Shown: positions 5,792 to 10,137 of the stretch, one piece after another
Layout: every line of letters begins with the position of its first letter
Position numbering within the stretch: position 1 is the stretch's first letter
Source: a bacterium
GTDB taxonomy: Bacteria; Chloroflexota; Dormibacteria; UBA8260; Bog-877
Assembly (NCBI GenBank): GCA_021791455.1
Contig: JAJYWM010000011.1
Span: 1-10,137, forward strand
Reading direction: 5' to 3'
Length of the DNA: 10,137 nucleotides
Made by a program: the position numbers and the translations under genes
Notes under the pieces: generated by a model
The model's database searches: none
What the model was told of the DNA's origin: nothing
Seen by the model: only the letters and a program-made list of their open reading frames with translations

Positions 5792-7267
5792 ATGGGGACA
5801 GTTTCGTCTCGGGACCTGGCCATGGGCAAGACGGGATTTGTGATGGAGCACGGGCTTCATTCGGAAGCGCAACTGGAGGCCGCCGAGCGGGCGCGGGCCA
5901 TCATCGCCGACCAAGGGTTGCGCACCGTGCGGGTGATGTGGGCGGACCAGCACGGGGCCCTGCGGGGGAAGTTCGTTTCAGCGCGCGACTACCTGCTGAC
6001 CCAGCGCAACGGCATGGACTTCTCCGGCGCCCTTCTCAGCATGGATTCGGCCAACCATGTGTTCCCCCCGCTGTTCGCCGAGGGCGGCGGGCTTGGCATT
6101 CCCGAGCTCACGGGTTTTCCGGACGTGGTGCTGGTGCCGGACCCGACGACCTTCAGGGTTCTCCCGTGGGCCAACTCCACGGGGTGGGTCCTGTGCGACA
6201 TGTATTTCGGTAACGGCAAGGAAGTTCCGCTCTCGACCCGCCTGGTCATGCGCCGGCAGCTGGAGCAGGCCAGGGAGATGGGATTCGAGTACGTGGCCGG
6301 ATTGGAGGTGGAGTTCTACATAACCCGGCGGGAGTGGACCCGGATCAGGCCCGACGAGACGGGCTGGCCACCGCCAGCTCCCCCGGTCAGCGTGGTCGCC
6401 CAAGGCTACCAGTATCTCTCGGAGATCCGGCTCGCCCAGCTGAGCGACATCCTCGACCCGCTTCGCGACAACCTGGAGGAGATCGGACTGCCGCTGCGCA
6501 GCATCGAGGACGAGTGGGGCCCCGGTCAGACCGAGATCACCTTCGACCCGATGGTGGGGCTGGACCCAGCCGACGCGATGATCCTGATGCGCTCGGCAAT
6601 CAAGCAGATCTGTCACGACCGCGGGTACCACGCGACCTTCATGAGCCGACCTCTGCTGCCCAACGTTTCGTCCAGCGGCTGGCACCTGCACGAGTCGCTG
6701 CGCAGCCTGGAGGGGGGCGAGAGCGCTTTCAGGGGCGCCCCCGACCAGATCCTCTCCCCGGTGGGTCAGCAGTTTGCGGCGGGCATTCTGGAGCATGCGG
6801 TGCCGATGACCGTCTTCTCCACTCCCACGATCAATGGCTTCAAGCGCTTTCGCCCCTATTCGTTTGCGCCCGACCGGGTCACCTGGGCGCTGGAGAACAG
6901 GGGGGCCATGCTCCGGGTCCAGGGGCAGCCTGGGGACGCCGGCGCGCACTTGGAGAACCGCCTGGGAGAGCCGGCCGCCAACCCCTACCTGTACATGGCC
7001 GCCAACATCGCGGCCGGCCTCGACGGCATCCGCAGGGAGCTGGTGCCTCCGGAGATGGTCACCGCCGACCCGTACAGCCAGGATGCGCCCGCTCTGCCAG
7101 CCTCCCTGTGGGAGGCGGTTGACGCCCTGGACCGAGACGGTTTCTACCGGGCGTCCTTGGGCCGGGAGATCGTCGACTACATGATCATGATGAAGCGAGC
7201 CGAGGTCGCCCGCTTCCTTGCCACCGTGACCGACTGGGAGCAGCATGAGTACTTCGAGTTCTTCTGA
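5792..7267 (+). CDS. Glutamine synthetase-like ligase, probable gamma-glutamyl-amine synthetase
   Basis: A 491-residue type I-like glutamine synthetase fold. The N-terminal beta-grasp shows VMWADQHGALRGK (48-60). Metal ligands are visible at GLEVEF (E172, E174), DEWGPGQTE (E241, E248), GWHLHES (H298) and HLENRLGEPAANPY (E387). The nucleotide/phosphate arginine is in ENRGAMLRV (R370). At the place where true enzymes have the flap Glu (E. coli E327, in the context KRLVPGYEAP) this protein has KRFRPYSFAP, with F358. Loss of that Glu is typical of relatives such as PuuA, FluG and the GlnA3/GlnA4-type proteins, so the likely reaction is ATP-dependent gamma-glutamylation of an amine or amino acid, not ammonia assimilation. 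The start is ATG 5792 behind GAGGAGGT (5781-5788), the strongest ribosome binding site in the window; a later ATG (5822) has none. Confidence 0.9.
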   Translation: MGTVSSRDLAMGKTGFVMEHGLHSEAQLEAAERARAIIADQGLRTVRVMWADQHGALRGKFVSARDYLLTQRNGMDFSGALLSMDSANHVFPPLFAEGGGLGIPELTGFPDVVLVPDPTTFRVLPWANSTGWVLCDMYFGNGKEVPLSTRLVMRRQLEQAREMGFEYVAGLEVEFYITRREWTRIRPDETGWPPPAPPVSVVAQGYQYLSEIRLAQLSDILDPLRDNLEEIGLPLRSIEDEWGPGQTEITFDPMVGLDPADAMILMRSAIKQICHDRGYHATFMSRPLLPNVSSSGWHLHESLRSLEGGESAFRGAPDQILSPVGQQFAAGILEHAVPMTVFSTPTINGFKRFRPYSFAPDRVTWALENRGAMLRVQGQPGDAGAHLENRLGEPAANPYLYMAANIAAGLDGIRRELVPPEMVTADPYSQDAPALPASLWEAVDALDRDGFYRASLGREIVDYMIMMKRAEVARFLATVTDWEQHEYFEFF

Positions 7268-7278
7268 GGTGAGAGCCG

Positions 7279-7614
7279 ATGGATGAGCCGATCCAACACC
7301 TGGTGCTGTTCCGATTGCGGGAACAGCCGGACCCGGGGTTGGAGGACGAGATGCGGCGGCTGATTCGCCCTTGGGCCGGTGCCATCCCTGGCCTTTTGCG
7401 GCTGCGGTTCGGGGCTGAGACCGGCGGCAGGTCCGACGGTTATCAGTTCGGCCTTCTGACCGAGTTCTCGGACCCGGAAGCGCTGGCGGCCTACCTGGTC
7501 CACCCCCTGCACGTGACCTTTCTTGAGTGGGTGCAGGCCCGTCCCTTCGACATCCTGCGCTTCGACTACCCCTTGAACGAGCGGACCAGCCTCCTGGAGC
7601 TAGCCTCAGGTTGA
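7279..7614 (+). CDS. Dabb-domain (stress-responsive alpha/beta barrel) protein
   Basis: A 111-residue single Dabb domain (PF07876 type). It opens with IQHLVLFRLRE, where H7 is the conserved family His, then IPGLLRLRFG (36-45), the YQFGLLTEFSDPEAL strand (55-69) and YLVHPLHVTFLEWVQ (72-86). Dimeric ferredoxin-like barrels of this family include plant and bacterial enzymes such as polyketide cyclases and proteins of unknown function. It begins 11 nt after the ligase stop, with GAGGTGAG upstream of ATG 7279, so it is almost certainly co-transcribed with the ligase and works with it. Its exact role is unknown; a small-molecule isomerase, cyclase or binding protein is possible. Confidence 0.8.
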   Translation: MDEPIQHLVLFRLREQPDPGLEDEMRRLIRPWAGAIPGLLRLRFGAETGGRSDGYQFGLLTEFSDPEALAAYLVHPLHVTFLEWVQARPFDILRFDYPLNERTSLLELASG

Positions 7615-7615
7615 T

Positions 7616-7654
7616 GCCCGTTCCGGGCGCGGGGAGAGCACCGCTGCTGCTCTC
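7616..7654. terminator. Hairpin between convergent operons
   Basis: GAGAGCA (7634-7640) and TGCTCTC (7648-7654) form a perfect 7-bp stem with a 7-nt loop, preceded by a smaller GCCCG-TTC-CGGGC hairpin (7616-7628). They fill the 70-nt gap between two genes that face each other, so they could act in both directions. No T-tract follows on either strand. Confidence 0.5.
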
Positions 7655-7684
7655 GTCGGCGTCGGATTTGGGCCGCGGGGCGGG

Positions 7685-9472
7685 TCAGTGTTCCCGGAGG
7701 CGATCTGCGGTCTCCAGGAGCATGGCGTGGACGAACGCTTGCGGGATGTTTCCGCGCAGCTGCCGCTGGCTGACGCTGAATTCCTCAGTCAGCAGACCCG
7801 GAGGACCGCAGGCCGAACGGGTGCGCTCGAACCATGACCTGGCCCCGACAGCATTCCCCGTCTGGTGCTCTGCCAGCGCCATTACGAAGCCACAGAGGAG
7901 GAACGCTCCCTCGGCTTCACCCAGCGGCCGCTGATCCTGACGGAAGCGGTAGACGAAGCCGTCGCTGCTGAGGTCTCGGGTGACCGCTTCGAGGGTCGCG
8001 GTGGAGCGGGGGTCATCCGGTTCCAGGGCACCGCGGATCGCAGGGAGGAGCAGCGCCGCGTCGACCCTGGGGTCCCCGGGAGCCCGCTGCCAGCGCCCGC
8101 TGGCGTGGAGGCAGTCCTGGCTGACATCCGCCAGGATCGAGTCGGCGAGCGCGTTCCAGGACGCACCCTCTGCCGGGCTGGCGAGGTGGGAGATCGCCTT
8201 CAGGCCGGCGACGCACGTGAGGCGGGAGTGGGCCCAGTGCTGGTCGTCCAACTCCCAGATGCCGGCGTCGGGATCCCTCCACCTCTTGTCGATGGACCAC
8301 ACCGCCGTTTCAACGGTCCGCCAGTGCTCGCTGGCTAGGTGGTCGTGCCTGCCGGCCACGGCCAGGAGAAGGAGCGCTTCGCCGAGCGAGTCCAGCTGGA
8401 ACTGTCGGTTCACCCAATTGCCGACCTTGTCGGCCCCGCCCGGGTACCCGCGCAGGTGGGTTAGGCGGACCTCGTCGGGCACCGGACCCCCGTCGGCGCG
8501 ATAGGCGGGCTTGAGGCCGGGGCCGTCCGCCATGATCCGGTTCGAGATGAAGGCTACCGCCTCATCGAGAAGTGGGAGAGGCTGGGAGGCGGCCGCCGCC
8601 TGGCCGGCGTAGCACTGATCCCTTATCCAGGCGTAGCGGTAGTCGTAGTTGCGTCCCTGCTCGGCCCTCTCAGGCAGCGACATGGTGGCCGCCGCCACCA
8701 TCCCGCCCCCCGCGCTGGTCAGACCCCGCAGGACGGTGTAGGCGTGTCTCGCGTCCCGTGGAGCGATGGTGTTGGAGAAGTCGGGGACCGCTTGCTGCCA
8801 GGCCGCCTGCGTCTTCGACCAGGCGGTTGCGGGGTCGGGCGGCGGGCTCTGCAGCGGCGAGTAGGATATCTCCAGGACGGTGTCGCAGTGTGCGCCCGCC
8901 TCAAGACGTACCAAGCCCACCAGCGCGCCGGATGAGTCGCGCCGGATGCGAGGTGGCCCCTGCCAGCGTAGGTGGTGCTCTCCACACCTGGCCGACCACA
9001 GCGAGCCCTCCCGTCGCATGTCGGTCATACCGTGGCGACCGAAGTCCGCGCGAGGATCCAGGACCACCCGCACCGAGGAGCGTCCCTGGACCGCTCGAAT
9101 CCGCCGCAGCACGACCGCTGTATCAGCATCCGCCGGCATCGCCAGCGCCTCCATGCACTCGGTGACCCCAGCCGAGGTGACCCACCTGCTGTTCCACACC
9201 AGGGAGCCGCAGCTGTAGTGGCCGCCCCAGACGAAGCGTTCGTCCTCGGGGCACACCGCATAGAGACCCCCGCCTCCGATCAGGGAGGAGAAGATGGCGG
9301 GAGAGTCCCATCGCGGGGCGCACATCCAAGCGAAGTCGCCCCGGGGCCCGACGAGTATGCCTCGCTCGCCATCTGCCAGGAGCGAGTACTCACGGAGAAC
9401 CTGAGGCGGGAAGCGGCGCGACCAGCGCGGACTGTTTGGGCGACCGGGGTGGTGGTCTCGGGTTTCGGCCAT
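7685..9472 (-). CDS. Glycoside hydrolase family 15 protein (glucoamylase/trehalase-like)
   Basis: A two-domain GH15 enzyme, 595 residues from ATG 9472. The N-terminal beta-sandwich begins at FPPQVLREYSLLADGERG (about residue 21) and includes GPRGDFAWMCAPRWDS. The (alpha/alpha)6 domain has RNYDYRYAWIRD (about 274-285), the probable catalytic acid in GIWELDDQHWAHS (E407) and the probable base in GLLTEEFSVSQ (E563/E564), followed by GNIPQAFVHAMLLETA. These are the standard family motifs, so the enzyme should be active on alpha-glucosides: glucoamylase, alpha,alpha-trehalase and glucodextranase share this fold and sequence does not separate them here. The start is unsure. The frame is open to GTG 9550, with a further ATG at 9511, and none has a ribosome binding site; 9472 is chosen as the ATG nearest the conserved domain. 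No clear signal peptide is seen, so it is probably cytosolic. It faces the ligase operon and seems functionally separate. Confidence 0.85.
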   Translation of the reverse strand: MAETRDHHPGRPNSPRWSRRFPPQVLREYSLLADGERGILVGPRGDFAWMCAPRWDSPAIFSSLIGGGGLYAVCPEDERFVWGGHYSCGSLVWNSRWVTSAGVTECMEALAMPADADTAVVLRRIRAVQGRSSVRVVLDPRADFGRHGMTDMRREGSLWSARCGEHHLRWQGPPRIRRDSSGALVGLVRLEAGAHCDTVLEISYSPLQSPPPDPATAWSKTQAAWQQAVPDFSNTIAPRDARHAYTVLRGLTSAGGGMVAAATMSLPERAEQGRNYDYRYAWIRDQCYAGQAAAASQPLPLLDEAVAFISNRIMADGPGLKPAYRADGGPVPDEVRLTHLRGYPGGADKVGNWVNRQFQLDSLGEALLLLAVAGRHDHLASEHWRTVETAVWSIDKRWRDPDAGIWELDDQHWAHSRLTCVAGLKAISHLASPAEGASWNALADSILADVSQDCLHASGRWQRAPGDPRVDAALLLPAIRGALEPDDPRSTATLEAVTRDLSSDGFVYRFRQDQRPLGEAEGAFLLCGFVMALAEHQTGNAVGARSWFERTRSACGPPGLLTEEFSVSQRQLRGNIPQAFVHAMLLETADRLREH

Positions 9473-9550
9473 GCACCAACATGCTGGCAAGAAGCGGCCT
9501 TGGCCGTCCATCTCGAGTTTGTTGCGAACGATGAGTTGGACCGTGACCAC

Positions 9551-9828
9551 GCCAGACAGGGTTCAGTGCGCCAAGTCGCATCCTCAGAGCCCTGACAGGA
9601 GGGTGCAGACGGCTTGACGAAGTTATCGCTCTCGGGCCACCGGCAGACCTCCAGGTGGTTGGCCTTGGCGTCAAGGGCCGCCCGCAACCGTCTGCGCAGC
9701 GCAAGTGGGTCGCTCTTAGGCCTTGTGGGTGAGGCCGCGTCCCCGTGGGCGTCCTGCCGCTTGACGACGTACCATGTCCCCCTGCCCGCGGGAGCCCCGT
9801 AGGGCCGCACAGGCGAGGAGGACGATCA
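9551..9828. other. Intergenic region between divergent GH15 and glycosyltransferase genes
   Basis: About 280 nt (more if the GH15 gene starts at 9472) with no confident gene. A minus-strand frame from GTG 9810 stays open across it and into the GH15 gene; its first 70 or so codons have G/C-rich third positions and a protein-like translation (GTWYVVKRQDAHGD, then ALRRRLRAALDAKANHLEV), but no ribosome binding site and no known family. The plus-strand frame 9614-9802 shares the same phase and looks less protein-like. A CCCGCGGG palindrome sits at 9785-9792. No convincing promoter was found. Confidence 0.35.
9816..9821 (+). promoter_or_regulatory. Ribosome binding site of the glycosyltransferase
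   Basis: AGGAGG, within GGCGAGGAGG, matches the anti-Shine-Dalgarno exactly. Counting 7 nt downstream lands on ATC at 9829, in frame with the glycosyltransferase and exactly where homologues have their initiator Met. The nearest in-frame normal start, GTG 9844, is 22 nt away and too distant. Confidence 0.6.
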
Positions 9829-10137
9829 ATCCGGGTAGCTCTGGTGACCGCCGGTAGCCGGGGGGATGTCCAGCCGCTGATAGCGCTGGGAGCGGAACTG
9901 AGGCGAAGGGGACATCGGGCCATCCTTGGGGTGCCCCCGAACCTCGTGGCGCTCACCGCCAGGACCGGGCTCGAGGTTGAGGCCGTCGGACCTGACACGC
10001 AGCGGTTGCTCCTTTCCGAGGAGGGCCAGCGCTGGCTCGCCGCCGGCAACGTCAGGGCCTTCATCGACTCTCTCAGCCGAATTGGAAGCGAGGCATTTCC
10101 CCAACTTGGGACAGAGCTGCTCTCGTTGGGCCGCAGA
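9829..10137 (+). CDS. Glycosyltransferase, GT1/GT28 N-terminal domain, cut by window end
   Basis: The frame is open from 9829 to the window end, giving the first 103 codons of a larger protein (family members are usually about 400 residues). The N-terminus reads (I/M)RVALVTAGSRGDVQPLIALG, the first beta strand and glycine-rich turn of the GT28 N-terminal domain (PF03033), as in UDP-glucose:sterol glucosyltransferases and macrolide/rhamnosyl transferases. It continues with RRRGHRAILGVPPN, GLEVEAVGPD and SEEGQRWLAAGN, all typical of that group. The N-terminal domain binds the acceptor (a lipid, sterol or polyketide-like molecule); the sugar-nucleotide domain lies beyond the window. The apparent start codon is ATC, described in the findings; the fallback GTG 9844 would remove the first beta strand. 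It diverges from the GH15 gene. Confidence 0.8.
   Translation, partial: MRVALVTAGSRGDVQPLIALGAELRRRGHRAILGVPPNLVALTARTGLEVEAVGPDTQRLLLSEEGQRWLAAGNVRAFIDSLSRIGSEAFPQLGTELLSLGRR

Noticed and set aside
5978..7246. 422-codon minus-strand open frame opposite the glutamine synthetase-like gene
   Set aside because: It is the mirror of a high-GC gene with clear family motifs on the plus strand, and its translation shows no known domain.
483..7614. Assignment as an N-methylglutamate, Puu or bacilysin-type pathway
   Set aside because: No FMN glutamate synthase-like subunits, no Puu oxidase/dehydrogenase or class I hydrolase, and no ATP-grasp ligase or prephenate decarboxylase-like gene are present; shared family names alone are not enough.
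9785..9792. CCCGCGGG palindrome
   Set aside because: An 8-bp GC palindrome is common by chance in DNA of this composition.

Overview
The window is high-GC DNA with GTG and TTG starts alongside ATG, tightly coupled genes and terminators without T-tracts. This suits an actinobacterium or another high-GC, soil-type bacterium, but no marker gene fixes the lineage. Nearly everything is chromosomal metabolic gene content. I see no tRNA, rRNA, CRISPR array, transposase or phage gene.

Layout. Positions 1-482 hold no convincing intact gene: there is a coding-like remnant (11-226), a strong palindrome (315-339) and a hairpin (427-450). A five-gene operon runs leftward from 4236 to 483: cupin, SDR oxidoreductase with a non-canonical active site, branched-chain-type (class IV) aminotransferase, AhpD/carboxymuconolactone decarboxylase-like protein, and a FluG-type amidohydrolase. 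A 151-bp divergent regulatory region (4237-4387) separates it from a rightward operon at 4388-7614: Lrp/AsnC regulator, class II glutamine amidotransferase-like hydrolase, glutamine-synthetase-like ligase, and a small Dabb-domain protein. A hairpin lies between this operon and a convergent GH15 glucoamylase/trehalase-like gene (7685 to about 9472, minus). On the right edge a GT1/GT28-type glycosyltransferase begins and runs out of the window; its apparent start codon is ATC behind an ideal ribosome binding site.

How it may work. The two divergent operons look like one nine-gene unit under an Lrp-type regulator that senses an amino acid or amine. The glutamine-synthetase-like enzyme lacks the ammonium-shielding flap glutamate of true glutamine synthetase, which fits gamma-glutamylation of an organic amine or amino acid. 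The stand-alone class II amidotransferase could hydrolyse a gamma-glutamyl amide. The aminotransferase, SDR, cupin, AhpD-like protein and amidohydrolase could process the carbon skeleton. The amidohydrolase and glutamine-synthetase-like protein correspond to the two halves of the fungal fusion protein FluG, here encoded as separate genes on opposite strands. The substrate is unknown and the pathway is inference. The GH15 enzyme and glycosyltransferase look like unrelated carbohydrate genes.
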